From: Bacteroidales bacterium
GTDB taxonomy: Bacteria; Bacteroidota; Bacteroidia; Bacteroidales; UBA10428
Length of the DNA: 64,000 bases
Assembly: GCA_016935615.1 (NCBI GenBank)
Contig: JAFGQO010000075.1
Coordinates: 1-64,000, forward strand
Reading direction: 5' to 3'
In this document: positions 17,759-27,839 of the stretch, in pieces
Layout of the letters: each line of letters starts with the position of its first letter
Position numbering within the stretch: the stretch's first letter is position 1
Position numbers and translations under genes: made by a program
Notes under the pieces: generated by a model
Database searches by the model: none
Told to the model about the DNA's origin: nothing
The model's input: only the letters and a program-made list of their open reading frames with translations

Positions 17759-17803
17759 GCCGGTTTAACTGCCTATGGCAGTCATGGCAAGCAAGAAACC
17801 GGC
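17759..17803. repeat. Nested hairpin upstream of aspS
   Basis: The outer arms gccggttt (17759-17766) and aaaccggc (17796-17803) pair perfectly and enclose a perfect inner hairpin actgcc-tat-ggcagt (17768-17782). It is preceded by cctgcc, as in the other GC-rich palindromes of the window. It lies just upstream of the putative aspS -7 box, so it is more likely a dispersed palindrome or an upstream terminator than a leader structure. Confidence 0.5.
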
Positions 17804-17851
17804 AACCCAATTTATTTCTTTCTTTCATTTCCAATTCTCACTACTTGACTG

Positions 17852-17859
17852 TATCTTCG
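17852..17859 (+). promoter_or_regulatory. Probable aspS -7 box (TATCTTCG)
   Basis: TATCTTCG matches TAnnTTTG at all but one position and lies 36 bp before the aspS ATG, the same distance as other -7 boxes here. There is no TTG at -33. Confidence 0.4.
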
Positions 17860-17895
17860 CAACTTAATATATATTAGTGATTAAGGGAATATACA

Positions 17896-19653
17896 ATGTA
17901 CAGAACTCATACATGCGGAGAATTAACCGGTAAATCGGTTGGTAAGAATGTTATCTTATGCGGATGGGTGCAGCGTTCGAGAGACCTTGGGGGTATGACC
18001 TTTATCGATTTGCGCGACCGCTATGGTATAACACAACTGGTATTCAATATGGAAACCAATGCAACCCTTTGTAAGCAGGCCAGAAAACTGGGGCGTGAGT
18101 TTGTGATACAGGCAGAGGGTACCGTTGCTGAGCGAAGCAATAAAAACCTGAAAATCCCTACCGGCAAGATAGAAATTATTGTCAACAGGATAGAAATTCT
18201 AAATGCTTCAGAAATACCTCCTTTTACCATTGAAAATGAGACCGATGGCGGAGACGAATTGCGTATGAAGTACCGCTATCTCGACCTCAGGCGAAATATC
18301 GTGAAAGAAGCCCTCGAACTCAGGCACAAAATGACACAGGAGGTAAGGAATTACCTGAGTAGCAAAAAATTCATCGAGGTGGAAACGCCCATGCTCATTA
18401 AATCCACTCCTGAAGGAGCACGTGATTTTCTTGTGCCTTCTCGTTTAAATGCCGGTCAGTTTTATGCATTGCCACAGTCGCCCCAAACATTCAAACAATT
18501 GCTGATGATTGCCTGCTATGACCGCTATTTCCAAATTGTTAAATGCTTCCGCGATGAAGATTTTCGCGCCGATCGTCAGCCGGAATTTACACAAATAGAC
18601 TGTGAGATGGCTTTTGTGGAGCAGGAAGACGTTCTGAATGCATTTGAAGGACTGGTAAAAGATCTGCTGTTAAAAATCAAGGGCGTTGAATTTGATGGCC
18701 CCTTCCCGAGGCTTTCTTACAACGAGGCAGTGGAAAAATACGGCAATGACAAACCCGATATCCGCTTTGGCATGATCATCCGTGAATTGTCTGACCTTGT
18801 AAAAGGCAAAGGATTCAACGTGTTTGATTCAGTGGAATACATTGGTGGAATTTGTGCCGAAGGGTGTGCTGAATACAGCCGGAAACAGATGGATGCTCTC
18901 ACTGATTTTGTAAAAAAACCACAGATCGGGGCCAAAGGACTTGTCTATGTGAAATACAATACCGACGGAACATGTAAGTCTTCTGTTGATAAATTCTATA
19001 GTGAGGTTGAGCTGAAAAAATGGGCTGCCCTTTTGGAAGCCAAACCCGGTGATTTATTATTAGTGCTGGCAGGTGATAAAAATGAGACATTGAATGCACT
19101 TGGCGAGTTACGCCTGGAAATACGTAACATACTTAACCTGATCAGCAAGGAAATATATGCTCCACTTTGGATCCTTGATTTTCCTTTGCTGGAATGGGAT
19201 GAAGAAACGAAACGCTATTATGCAAAACATCATCCTTTCACTTCCCCGAAGTCAGAGGATATTGATCTTCTGGATAAAGATCCTGTTGCAGTGCGCGCCA
19301 ATGCTTACGATATGGTAATAAACGGTATTGAGGTTGGTGGCGGTTCCATAAGGATACACGACCGCCAGTTGCAGCAAAAAATGTTTAATATCCTTGGATT
19401 CACACAGGAAGAGGCGGAAAAACAATTTGGCTTTCTGATGAATGCATTCCGTTACGGAGCACCTCCGCACGGTGGCATAGCATTCGGATTCGACCGACTG
19501 GTGGCTTTATTTGCCGGACACGATTCTATACGGGATGTTATTGCCTTCCCAAAAAACAATTCCGGCAGGGATGTCATGATCGACACACCTGCAACAATTT
19601 CAGACGGGCATTTAAAAGAATTATCATTACAAGTAGTTCATCAGAAAAAATAG
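17896..19653 (+). CDS. aspS: Aspartyl-tRNA synthetase
   Basis: The protein has 585 residues, the bacterial length. An N-terminal OB-fold anticodon-binding domain (about 1-110, [20 protein letters not shown]) is followed by the class II catalytic core with motif 2 ([18 protein letters not shown]), the bacterial GAD insert domain (about 290-420) and motif 3 ([17 protein letters not shown]). It charges tRNA-Asp with aspartate in the cytoplasm. Whether it is Asp-specific or also charges tRNA-Asn cannot be settled here. All catalytic motifs are intact. The ATG at 17896 is supported by alignment of [10 protein letters not shown] with family starts. A flavin reductase gene follows 39 bp later. Confidence 0.96.
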   Translation: MYRTHTCGELTGKSVGKNVILCGWVQRSRDLGGMTFIDLRDRYGITQLVFNMETNATLCKQARKLGREFVIQAEGTVAERSNKNLKIPTGKIEIIVNRIEILNASEIPPFTIENETDGGDELRMKYRYLDLRRNIVKEALELRHKMTQEVRNYLSSKKFIEVETPMLIKSTPEGARDFLVPSRLNAGQFYALPQSPQTFKQLLMIACYDRYFQIVKCFRDEDFRADRQPEFTQIDCEMAFVEQEDVLNAFEGLVKDLLLKIKGVEFDGPFPRLSYNEAVEKYGNDKPDIRFGMIIRELSDLVKGKGFNVFDSVEYIGGICAEGCAEYSRKQMDALTDFVKKPQIGAKGLVYVKYNTDGTCKSSVDKFYSEVELKKWAALLEAKPGDLLLVLAGDKNETLNALGELRLEIRNILNLISKEIYAPLWILDFPLLEWDEETKRYYAKHHPFTSPKSEDIDLLDKDPVAVRANAYDMVINGIEVGGGSIRIHDRQLQQKMFNILGFTQEEAEKQFGFLMNAFRYGAPPHGGIAFGFDRLVALFAGHDSIRDVIAFPKNNSGRDVMIDTPATISDGHLKELSLQVVHQKK

Positions 19654-19692
19654 AGTACATTAAGGTCTTAAGGCAGAATATTCGATCAATCA

Positions 19693-20274
19693 ATGAAAAA
19701 AATTAAGCTTGGAGCATATCCGTATATCTATCCGATGCCCACAGTAATTGTAGGAACATTAATTCATGGCAAGCCAAATTTTATTACCATATCCTACGTA
19801 GGTGTTGTGCAACATAAACCACCTATGGTATCGGTCACACTTGTGAAAGGTCATTATTCCAATACCGGAATTAAAGAAAGCAAAACCTTCAGCATCAACA
19901 TTCCAAACACAAAATTGCTGAAAGAAACAGATTTCACAGGAATGCATTCCGGGGATAAAATTGACAAAGCATCTTTATTTTCGGTGTTTTACGGAAATCT
20001 TAAAACAGCACCAATGATCGCTGAAACTCCTCTTAACCTGGAATGCAAACTGGTGGAAGTGATCAACCTGAAAAATGACAGTGAGATATTCATCGGTGAA
20101 ATTGTGGAAACATACTCATCGAAGAAATTCATCAGGGAAGGATATCCCTATATGAAAAAACTGGATCCTATCCTGTTTTCGATAAATTCCAACAGCTACT
20201 ATAATATTGGCCGGAGAATAGGCTGGGCATGGAAAACCGGGCTAAAGATCAATCCTGCAAAATGTAAAAAATGA
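19693..20274 (+). CDS. Flavin reductase (flavoredoxin-like)
   Basis: The protein has 193 residues and the flavin-reductase-like split-barrel fold. It shows the N-terminal YPMPTVIVGTLIHGKPN strand pair, the FMN-binding PPMVSVTLVKGHYSNTGI segment, KTFSINIP, and a later INLKNDSEIFIGEIVETY strand. This is the pattern of flavoredoxin/DIM6 proteins of anaerobes, which bind FMN and pass electrons to acceptors. The gene lies 39 bp after aspS in the same direction and may be read through from it. The redox partner is unknown. Confidence 0.85.
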   Translation: MKKIKLGAYPYIYPMPTVIVGTLIHGKPNFITISYVGVVQHKPPMVSVTLVKGHYSNTGIKESKTFSINIPNTKLLKETDFTGMHSGDKIDKASLFSVFYGNLKTAPMIAETPLNLECKLVEVINLKNDSEIFIGEIVETYSSKKFIREGYPYMKKLDPILFSINSNSYYNIGRRIGWAWKTGLKINPAKCKK

Positions 20275-20284
20275 GAATAATACA

Positions 20285-20824
20285 TCAATCCTCATCAAAT
20301 ACTGTTTCAAGTTCATTCACAAAAGGTGTCACAACGGCAACATTTCTCGGATCGGCCATATCTTTACTCATAGTACTCAGAGTTTGAGAGCTTTGTTTCA
20401 GCATAGCTACCATCTGTTCTTTTTGCTCGGCAGTATAGTTAGGATTACTTTCGATGTCCTTAATAGCTTCCTCAAACTCCGGCTGCGCATTCGCACTTTC
20501 CCGGTTAATTCTGATTGAGCTGTATGTAATTGCAATAGCTGCTGTTTTCACAAGAAAATCGGTATAATCCGTATAGCCGTGCTTTGTTACAATGCTATTT
20601 ACTTTGTTCAGCATTTCAGCAGCCTCAGGAATTGTAAAATCGTAATTGTCATTATCGTATTTGATATCCAGCCTTTCCAGATCTGTTTTGATCTGCGGAA
20701 ATGCATTGATAAATGTTTTTACATCACTTGATTTAAGTACTATTTGTTCACCCTCTTCCTGTGAAAAAGTTTGTCCGAATGCAAAGAAAAGGGTAAAAAA
20801 ACAGGAAATGAATATGCGTTTCAT
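20285..20824 (-). CDS. Hypothetical secreted helical protein
   Basis: The protein has 179 residues with a signal peptide (MKRIFISCFFTLFFAFGQTFS, then QEEGEQ). The mature region is almost wholly helical and acidic, with phrases such as VKTFINAFPQIKTDLERL, EAAEMLNKVNSIVTKHG and YTAEQKEQMVAMLKQSSQ, giving an overall look of small periplasmic helical-bundle proteins. I do not recognise the family. It converges on the flavin reductase gene with only 10 bp between stops and is separated by 121 bp from the downstream minus-strand gene. The start has a clean ATG. Confidence 0.65.
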   Translation of the reverse strand: MKRIFISCFFTLFFAFGQTFSQEEGEQIVLKSSDVKTFINAFPQIKTDLERLDIKYDNDNYDFTIPEAAEMLNKVNSIVTKHGYTDYTDFLVKTAAIAITYSSIRINRESANAQPEFEEAIKDIESNPNYTAEQKEQMVAMLKQSSQTLSTMSKDMADPRNVAVVTPFVNELETVFDED

Positions 20825-20945
20825 AATGTCAGGTATTTAATGAATGAATAATTTCAAAATTACACGAATAAAGCGATCTATTCAAGCACAAATGAGAATC
20901 CGGTACAGAAAAAATAGAATTTATCCCTTTTTTGTTATTATTTAT

Positions 20946-22859
20946 CTATGGATACAATGGAAGAGTGTCTGCAAGCAGGTTTTTATTTAACCTGTAAAAA
21001 TAATTCTGCAGATAAGCTTTTGTCAGAGTTTCAAGGAATGCATAGTTTGTGTCAGAGGATTGCTTAAGGTTTTCATCCGATAACGAATCCATGAAATGCG
21101 ATTGAACCTGCAATACACTCCGGCCATCGAAAATTATAACAAACGAAGAGTCTATTGCCTGATAGTTAACTCCCGATTTGCTAACTGCAAATTTGTATTC
21201 ATCCCTGAAAATGCTTTCCCCAAAGGATACAAAGGCTTTTGGATAGCCCAAATAGTCCAGAATGGAAGGAACAATATCCAGTTGTTGAGTAATGTCATTG
21301 TATATCCCTGTGAGAGAGCTGTCGGCACTGCAATAATATACAATGGGTATACGGTTCTGAATGAACTTGGATTCATCTTTGAAATGACTTGAGACATGAT
21401 CCGGACAAATTACAAACAATGTATTCTCATACCATTTCATTTTTTTTACAGTTTCGAAAAACTTATACAAGGAATAATCAGTATAGCTAATGCTCCTGAG
21501 TATTTTGTTTTCTTTTGGAAAAAATTCATTTCTGTATCGCTTCGGAATGGGGTATGGCTCATGAGATGACAAAGAAAACAATACGGCCAGAAAGGGTTCT
21601 TTAAACGTATTCACTGTTTCGGCTGTATACTGAAAAAACTCTTCATCGTATATACCCCAGGCACCATCAAAATATTCTTCATTATTGAATTCACTTCGTC
21701 CGTAATACATATCTATGCCTGCCATCTGACAGAATTTGTCAAAACCCATGGTCCCATTCATTCCTCCGTGAAAAAATGCTGTTTGATAGCCTTCATCTTT
21801 CAAAATGGATCCAAGTCCCCGAATGGTATTCACCGAGTATGCCGAACTTACAAAAGCAGTTTTTAAATACGAAGGGAACCCTCCGATAATTGTAGGTAAA
21901 GCATTAATTGAATTGCCTGCATTTGCATAGGCATTACTGCAGAACATACCTTCTTCAGATAAAGTATTGAAAAACGGAGTAAAACTTCTTCCATCCCTGC
22001 TTTTAGCCTCCGTAAAATTTTTTCCGTAACTTTCAAGAATGATGATACACACATTTTTTGGTTTCATATTAACCGATTGATGAAGATCTTTCACCGGACT
22101 ATAGATCCCCGTTAACTCTTCCGGTGAAAAAAAATCGTCAACAGCTTCAGCATGCTGGTTGATCGTGTTCAGAATCACAAAAGGGGTATTGAACAACAAA
22201 GGAATGTATTTCGGTTTTACATAGTTGTTTGCTGAAATGATCCTGACAGGTTTTGCTTCCAAACCCCTGACATAAGCAAAACCAACTCCCAGCAAAACAA
22301 TAGCCAACAGAGGAATACTAATTTTGTTAATCAACGGTTTTGGAAAATCCCTGTAATTCTTAATGATCAGTTTTGGATAAAAGCGTATCAAAAAATATAT
22401 TGACGCTGCCCACATAAGTAAAAGATGCCAGTAGTTGATAATGTAATGAGGAATAAGACTCAATGTATCCTTGCTGCTAATAAGCACATCTATTAAATCC
22501 CAACCGCTGCGTTTTTTACTGAATTCAAAATACTCGATGTCAATAAAATTCGCCATCAGCAAAACTGAATTCACTACTACGAACAACCATTTTAAAAATT
22601 TCTGAAACCCTTGAGTGCCGGTTATCTTAAACGGGAACAAGTGTAACAATATATAAAGTATATTCAAATAGTATACGACAATAAAATCGAACCTGAATCC
22701 GAAAAAGAAGGCTCTAAAAAACTGGTTCCAATCGATCGGGACAAAATACCTCAGAGAAAACAAAAAGAATAATATTCTTGTAACTGAAAACAGGATAAGT
22801 ATCAGAACAAGACGTTTGAGCAATGCAATAAGATGTGTAATAAAAACGGAGATATTCAT
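20946..22859 (-). CDS. Alkaline-phosphatase-superfamily membrane enzyme (LtaS/MdoB-like)
   Basis: The protein has 637 residues from ATG at 22859 (a TTG at 22889 is unlikely). Five membrane spans fill the first about 200 residues, then a sulfatase-type domain follows: CIIILESYGKNF, NAYANAGNSINALPTIIGG, FHGGMNGTMGFDKF, LFSLSSHEPY and FVICPDHVSSHF. These are the LtaS/MdoB/EptA-like metal-site motifs. In LtaS the nucleophile is Thr; here the corresponding segment offers Ser (GNSINALP). In a Gram-negative it would move phosphoglycerol or phosphoethanolamine groups onto periplasmic glycans or lipids, but the substrate is unknown. It lies 33 bp after lepA and is probably cotranscribed. Confidence 0.8.
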   Translation of the reverse strand: MNISVFITHLIALLKRLVLILILFSVTRILFFLFSLRYFVPIDWNQFFRAFFFGFRFDFIVVYYLNILYILLHLFPFKITGTQGFQKFLKWLFVVVNSVLLMANFIDIEYFEFSKKRSGWDLIDVLISSKDTLSLIPHYIINYWHLLLMWAASIYFLIRFYPKLIIKNYRDFPKPLINKISIPLLAIVLLGVGFAYVRGLEAKPVRIISANNYVKPKYIPLLFNTPFVILNTINQHAEAVDDFFSPEELTGIYSPVKDLHQSVNMKPKNVCIIILESYGKNFTEAKSRDGRSFTPFFNTLSEEGMFCSNAYANAGNSINALPTIIGGFPSYLKTAFVSSAYSVNTIRGLGSILKDEGYQTAFFHGGMNGTMGFDKFCQMAGIDMYYGRSEFNNEEYFDGAWGIYDEEFFQYTAETVNTFKEPFLAVLFSLSSHEPYPIPKRYRNEFFPKENKILRSISYTDYSLYKFFETVKKMKWYENTLFVICPDHVSSHFKDESKFIQNRIPIVYYCSADSSLTGIYNDITQQLDIVPSILDYLGYPKAFVSFGESIFRDEYKFAVSKSGVNYQAIDSSFVIIFDGRSVLQVQSHFMDSLSDENLKQSSDTNYAFLETLTKAYLQNYFYRLNKNLLADTLPLYP

Positions 22860-22892
22860 TCTTGAATTCTTACAGAACAAAAGAAGCAATTT

Positions 22893-24680
22893 CTAGTCAA
22901 GTTTCAAAACAGCAAGAAATGCTGATTGTGGAACTTCCACATTCCCAACCTGTCTCATGCGTTTTTTCCCTTTCTTTTGTTTTTCCAGCAATTTACGTTT
23001 TCTGGTTATATCACCACCATAACATTTTGCAGTCACATCTTTCCTCACAGCTTTAACTGTTTCACGGGCAATTATTTTTGACCCGATAGCTGCCTGGATG
23101 GCAATATCAAATTGTTGACGAGGAATCAGTTCTTTCAGTTTTTCACAGATCCTCCTGCCAAAAGAATAGGCATGGTCCCTGTGTATCAGGGCCGATAGTG
23201 CATCTACCATTTCTCCGTTCAGCAGAATATCAAGACGAACAAGATGCGCGGGCCGATACTCTGTTTGGTGGTAATCGAAAGAAGCATATCCTTTTGAAAT
23301 ACTCTTCAGTTTGTCATAAAAATCAAAGACGATTTCAGATAACGGCATGTCAAAAGTTACCTCTACTCTATCGCTTGTCAGGTAGACCTGATTTTTAAGA
23401 GTTCCTCTTTTGTCGATGCACAATTTCATTATGGAGCCGACGTATTCCGATTTTGAAATGATCTGTGCATCAATATAAGGTTCTTCCACATGTTCAAGAA
23501 TATTCGGACCCGGCATGCCTGAAGGATTGTGAACATCTATAACCTCTCCTTTTGTTGTGAAAGCTTTGAATGATACATTGGGAACTGTTGTGATCACATC
23601 CATATCAAATTCACGGTCGAGTCGTTCCTGAACAATTTCCATATGAAGCAGTCCGAGAAATCCGCAACGAAAACCAAAGCCAAGAGCCGCTGAAGATTCG
23701 GGTTCAAAGATCAGGGATGCATCATTTAACTGCAGCTTTTCCATGGAGGCACGCAATTCTTCATAGTCATCGGCATCAACAGGGTAAACACCTGCAAACA
23801 CCATGGGTTTCACATCTTCAAAACCTTCAATTTCCTTATTGCATGGTCGCTCAACATGCGTAATAGTGTCTCCCACTCTTACTTCGCGTGAGCTTTTTAT
23901 CCCTGAAATAATATATCCAACATCACCGGCACTCAGTTCTTTTCTCGGTTCAGGTTTTATCTTCAATATTCCTATTTCATCCGCATCATACTCTTTGCCG
24001 GTGGCCACAAATTTCACATTGTCTCCTGTTCTAATGGTTCCGTTTATTATTTTAAAATAGGCGAAAATTCCTCTGTATGAATTAAAGACAGAATCGAAGA
24101 TCAGGGCCTGAAGAGGTGCATCGGGGGCTCCAACCGGAGGAGGTATTTTTCTTACAATTTCAGCAAGTATGCGATCAACACCCTGGCCGGTCTTTCCACT
24201 GGATTCAATAATATCCTCTGCTCTACAGCCAATCAGATCAACAATCTGATCCCTCACCTCATCGGGCATTGCGCTGGCCATATCCATTTTGTTCATTACA
24301 GGTATAATTTCCAGGTCGTGTTCAATGGCAAGGTATAGATTGGAGATCGTTTGTGCCTGAATTCCCTGGGTTGCATCAACAATTAGCAAAGCACCCTCGC
24401 ATGCGGCAATAGAACGGGAAACTTCATAGGAAAAATCGACATGACCAGGAGTATCTATAAGGTTCAAAATATAATTTTTACCTTCTAGCTCATAGTTCAT
24501 CTGTATTGCATGACTTTTAATTGTAATCCCTCTTTCACGTTCCAGATCCATGCTGTCCAGTACCTGATCCTGAAAATCCCTTTCTTCCAATGTGTTTGTG
24601 GCAAGAAGAAGCCTGTCGGCCAGGGTGCTCTTCCCATGATCGATATGCGCAATGATACAAAAGTTGCGTATGTGGTTCAT
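22893..24680 (-). CDS. lepA: Translation elongation factor 4
   Basis: The protein has 595 residues from ATG at 24680 ([19 protein letters not shown]); a TTG at 24707 would add nine residues but lies inside the promoter -7 box, so it is rejected. GTPase motifs are intact: G1 [10 protein letters not shown]3 DTPGHVD, G4 NKMD. Domains II and III, the LepA-specific C-terminal domain ([20 protein letters not shown]) and the Lys-rich tail follow. LepA remodels or back-translocates stalled ribosomes. The membrane sulfatase-type gene follows, as in several Bacteroidota. Confidence 0.96.
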   Translation of the reverse strand: MNHIRNFCIIAHIDHGKSTLADRLLLATNTLEERDFQDQVLDSMDLERERGITIKSHAIQMNYELEGKNYILNLIDTPGHVDFSYEVSRSIAACEGALLIVDATQGIQAQTISNLYLAIEHDLEIIPVMNKMDMASAMPDEVRDQIVDLIGCRAEDIIESSGKTGQGVDRILAEIVRKIPPPVGAPDAPLQALIFDSVFNSYRGIFAYFKIINGTIRTGDNVKFVATGKEYDADEIGILKIKPEPRKELSAGDVGYIISGIKSSREVRVGDTITHVERPCNKEIEGFEDVKPMVFAGVYPVDADDYEELRASMEKLQLNDASLIFEPESSAALGFGFRCGFLGLLHMEIVQERLDREFDMDVITTVPNVSFKAFTTKGEVIDVHNPSGMPGPNILEHVEEPYIDAQIISKSEYVGSIMKLCIDKRGTLKNQVYLTSDRVEVTFDMPLSEIVFDFYDKLKSISKGYASFDYHQTEYRPAHLVRLDILLNGEMVDALSALIHRDHAYSFGRRICEKLKELIPRQQFDIAIQAAIGSKIIARETVKAVRKDVTAKCYGGDITRKRKLLEKQKKGKKRMRQVGNVEVPQSAFLAVLKLD

Positions 24681-24704
24681 GCAATAAGATGTTTTTTCAG
24701 CGGA

Positions 24705-24712
24705 CAAAGATA
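24705..24712 (-). promoter_or_regulatory. lepA -7 box (TATCTTTG)
   Basis: On the minus strand TATCTTTG is an exact TAnnTTTG match, 24 bp before the lepA ATG at 24680. It fixes the start by excluding the upstream TTG codon. No clear TTG is at -33. Confidence 0.5.
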
Positions 24713-24757
24713 TTTATTTCGCATAATATCTGATGAGGAACAGAATCTGAATTTATA

Positions 24758-25477
24758 TTATTGCTTCTGCAATGTGAATAAAATTTCGTTCAGATAATTC
24801 ACTGCAATAACACTATCGTTTTCTTTCCTGACATTCAGTTTATTTTTCCTGATAAACTTCCTGAGCTGAACCTTATATTCCGGAAAATTACGGTATAAAA
24901 AATTTCTGCCTAATCTGATATGCAAATATTCATTATTAACCAGAGTAAAGTAGCTGAATCCATTAATAAACTCCTCGATGTATTTACTATTCGCATCATG
25001 AATAGGTAAAATTTCTTTGTAATTCAATTTGTAAAGAGAAACTTTCCCTTCAGTCAATACTTCAAAATAACAACCATCGTATACCTTTGTTTTTGAATTT
25101 ACGTCAAGGATCTTTTTGAAGGTTTTATTAGTATTGTTTATTTCTGCAACGAAACCAGTTATATGTTCTTTTTCAGCAATCACCAATCGTTTTAAATTTT
25201 CCTGATAGATAATGATCCTGTGAGCAAAAGCATCCAGTTTAAATTGAACATCGCCCATCTTATTTCCGTCATCCAGATAAATGGTCCCAAGCATCCAGTC
25301 ATCCAACAGATAAGCTGAACCTTTAACCTGTTTATACTCTGAGAAAAACACTTCCCCTTTCAAAGTGTTGTATTTCAATTCAGGATATACATCAGAGGCA
25401 AGAACCACCTGCTGAGATTTTAAATTTGGAGTCAGCAACAATAAGATAAGAAATAGTGTCAATTGATAGCTCTTCAT
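24758..25477 (-). CDS. Hypothetical secreted protein, last gene of receptor operon
   Basis: The protein has 239 residues from ATG at 25477, giving a signal peptide (MKSYQLTLFLILLLLTPNLKS, then QQ). The mature part is beta-rich with repeated strand phrases (GSAYLLDDWMLGTIYLDD, FAHRIIIYQENLKRLVIAEK, YFTLVNNEYLHIRLGRNFLY) and a basic C-terminal helix (YKVQLRKFIRKNKLNVR). I recognise no named domain, though many Bacteroidota have such small secreted proteins of about 240 residues. It starts 16 bp after the preceding minus-strand gene, so it belongs to the operon with the TonB receptor, DUF4249 lipoprotein and macroglobulin/plug protein. Confidence 0.65.
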   Translation of the reverse strand: MKSYQLTLFLILLLLTPNLKSQQVVLASDVYPELKYNTLKGEVFFSEYKQVKGSAYLLDDWMLGTIYLDDGNKMGDVQFKLDAFAHRIIIYQENLKRLVIAEKEHITGFVAEINNTNKTFKKILDVNSKTKVYDGCYFEVLTEGKVSLYKLNYKEILPIHDANSKYIEEFINGFSYFTLVNNEYLHIRLGRNFLYRNFPEYKVQLRKFIRKNKLNVRKENDSVIAVNYLNEILFTLQKQ

Positions 25478-25493
25478 CTGGTTTTTATGTATT

Positions 25494-27821
25494 TTATTCC
25501 ACAACAGAAATCGTTTCTTTTAGAAATACCGGATCACCATTTTCCGAAAATCCACGAATGTCAATGATATATTCACCCAACTCATCAGTGGTAATAAATT
25601 CTATTTCTGATTTATCATTGTTTTTCAAAGTAAGTTCAGGATCCCAGTAAAGTTGATTCTTAAAGTCAGGATGCCTTTCCCATTTATCCGCTTTTTCATT
25701 TATAAGATCCGAAAAGTCAGGAGCATAAGTATATCCGGGTATGGAGTAGGAAGTTCTTTCATCCGGCTGAAAGTTATTCATCCTGTAATCAAGGCTTGTA
25801 TATATAGCAACAAGACCATTATACAAATAGTTGCCTGCTATTCTATACCCCGATTGTACCTCAATTCTCTGAATATCATCGGAATTCAGCATTTGCAGAT
25901 CGCACAAATCGGATACCGGCAATCCGTCAAGAATAATAAGAGGAGTATATGATTTGACTCCATCCTTTATATGATTCACGATCATTTCACAATCGGAATT
26001 GCCTGCTTTGTACCTCGCTCTTGGAACAATTTCGCGAATGATTTCACTAAAATTCGGGAGGAAAAAAAACTCATCCGGAAAAACTGTAAGTGCAGGTTCT
26101 CCATAAAAAGGCACCTGAGAATATGGTATATTGATCAGACTGTCAAATTTATCAGTATTTATATTCCCAAATGCACGCTGTATTAACATTCGCTGGGTTT
26201 CATCCTCGAGTTCATGAAGAAATCTTGAATCAGCATAGCTGGTAATACTTGTTTTCCCATTGTTATGAGAGGAATAATAGAATTTTTCGTCCGGCAAAAT
26301 ATCAAATTTCCCTTTAATGCGGCTACTTGTTCCAAATAAGTCAATAATCCCCGGCTGATTCAGATATTTATCAATAAGAAAAGCAAATCTGCCTTCAGAA
26401 TCGGTTAGACTAGATTGCATATCAGGCAAAGTATCTTTAATGGAAAGAATTGCTTCAATACCTGAAACATCAAATCCTTCGTACTTGTTGTCTATTTTCC
26501 CTGAATAAATGATGCCAATATCTTCCACCGGATATTTTACATTATCTTGTGTAAGTATTCTGTCAATTCTATCATTATGACCTGATCCTGAGATAAGAGG
26601 ATATAGCAAATACATGTTACCAACAAGATCCATAAAGTATTTTGTATTAAAATCGAGAAAAATCAGGTCATTTACCCCTGCATTTACAGAAGGCTCTTTC
26701 TTGTATATTCCAACAGAAACATCCAATACCTTCTCACTGTTCTTATTGTTATTGTAGACTATGAAATCATTTTTTGAATTGCTTTTCACTTCCTTGTCTG
26801 ATGAGGCTATACATACAGTATTGTTTTCAGGCAAAATAAAAGATTGCCTGGCAAGGATTTTCCCTTGATTGTCTTTCAGTGCAAGATCCATTTTCCCATG
26901 AGCGTCTCCCTTTACCGGGATCTTCAGATCTTTTTGAAATTCGTTATTCCGTATCTCTACAGAATGAACCGTTTCATTTCCCTTCATAATTTTCAGAAGT
27001 ACCTGTTTTATGGAAGTACCGCTTTCATTTACCTGCAACGTGATTTCCCGGTCATTTGCTTCAACTATATTAATGAAATACCCTGAATATTGAACTTCCG
27101 GTAAATTTATCCGATAGGTTTCTTCGTGGGAATCCTCAAAAATGAAACTATACCTTGAAGACCATTGAGGTGTTAGTGAAAAACGTGCCAATCCTGTACG
27201 ATCAATGAGTACCTGGTGATAAATCGTGCTATCTTCCATTATTTCGACCAGTTTTCCTGAAATGGTACTGCCAAATAAACCTGGAAAATGAATTACAATT
27301 TCCGTTTGCACATTATGGACCAGGTCCCCTCCTTTGATATAAACATCAGGTTCAGGCTGAAAGAAATATGCCAGGTTTTCAGTTGAATTGTCTTCATCAT
27401 AATTGTTATATATATAAACAGGAACGGAAAAGAAGCGATTTTCATCGAAGTTTTTCATCCAGTTTGTATAGCCCTTTAAAAAATACATTCCTGATGAAAG
27501 AGTATCAGGGATTACAATACATGATGCAGATCTGCCCTCTTTCAATTTTAAAATCTGACCAAGTATGTGTTGCTTTTTATAATTCACAAGTTCAACATAA
27601 AGTACCCGGCTATACACCTGAAAAGGATTTTCCATATTGGAAAGACAATATGCACTATACCAGATCCTTTCGCCCGAAATAAAGCAATCCCGTCCTATAT
27701 TCAGATGTACCTTTTCTTTGTATATTTCAGAAGCTTCTTTTCCAAAAATACATATCGAGAACAGCATGAATGTGCATGACAAAAAACCTATAACCGGCAA
27801 TTTCTTTTTATTCAGGTTCAT
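25494..27821 (-). CDS. Secreted protein with MG2-like and TonB plug-like domains
   Basis: The protein has 775 residues from ATG at 27821 (TTG at 27839 is unlikely). After the signal peptide comes a macroglobulin MG2-like domain (about 30-110; EKVHLNIGRDCFISGERIWYSAY), the extensor domain found in A2M-like proteins. Further beta-sandwich repeats follow, then a carboxypeptidase-regulatory-like stretch, then near residues 590-690 a TonB-receptor plug-like segment (PLIILDGLPVSDLCDLQML, IQRIEVQSGYR) without any barrel. Such soluble plug proteins are common in Bacteroidota and are thought to interact with outer-membrane partners; the role is not established. It follows the DUF4249 gene by 18 bp. 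Confidence 0.75.
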   Translation of the reverse strand: MNLNKKKLPVIGFLSCTFMLFSICIFGKEASEIYKEKVHLNIGRDCFISGERIWYSAYCLSNMENPFQVYSRVLYVELVNYKKQHILGQILKLKEGRSASCIVIPDTLSSGMYFLKGYTNWMKNFDENRFFSVPVYIYNNYDEDNSTENLAYFFQPEPDVYIKGGDLVHNVQTEIVIHFPGLFGSTISGKLVEIMEDSTIYHQVLIDRTGLARFSLTPQWSSRYSFIFEDSHEETYRINLPEVQYSGYFINIVEANDREITLQVNESGTSIKQVLLKIMKGNETVHSVEIRNNEFQKDLKIPVKGDAHGKMDLALKDNQGKILARQSFILPENNTVCIASSDKEVKSNSKNDFIVYNNNKNSEKVLDVSVGIYKKEPSVNAGVNDLIFLDFNTKYFMDLVGNMYLLYPLISGSGHNDRIDRILTQDNVKYPVEDIGIIYSGKIDNKYEGFDVSGIEAILSIKDTLPDMQSSLTDSEGRFAFLIDKYLNQPGIIDLFGTSSRIKGKFDILPDEKFYYSSHNNGKTSITSYADSRFLHELEDETQRMLIQRAFGNINTDKFDSLINIPYSQVPFYGEPALTVFPDEFFFLPNFSEIIREIVPRARYKAGNSDCEMIVNHIKDGVKSYTPLIILDGLPVSDLCDLQMLNSDDIQRIEVQSGYRIAGNYLYNGLVAIYTSLDYRMNNFQPDERTSYSIPGYTYAPDFSDLINEKADKWERHPDFKNQLYWDPELTLKNNDKSEIEFITTDELGEYIIDIRGFSENGDPVFLKETISVVE

Positions 27822-27839
27822 CTTTTTTATTTCTTTCAA

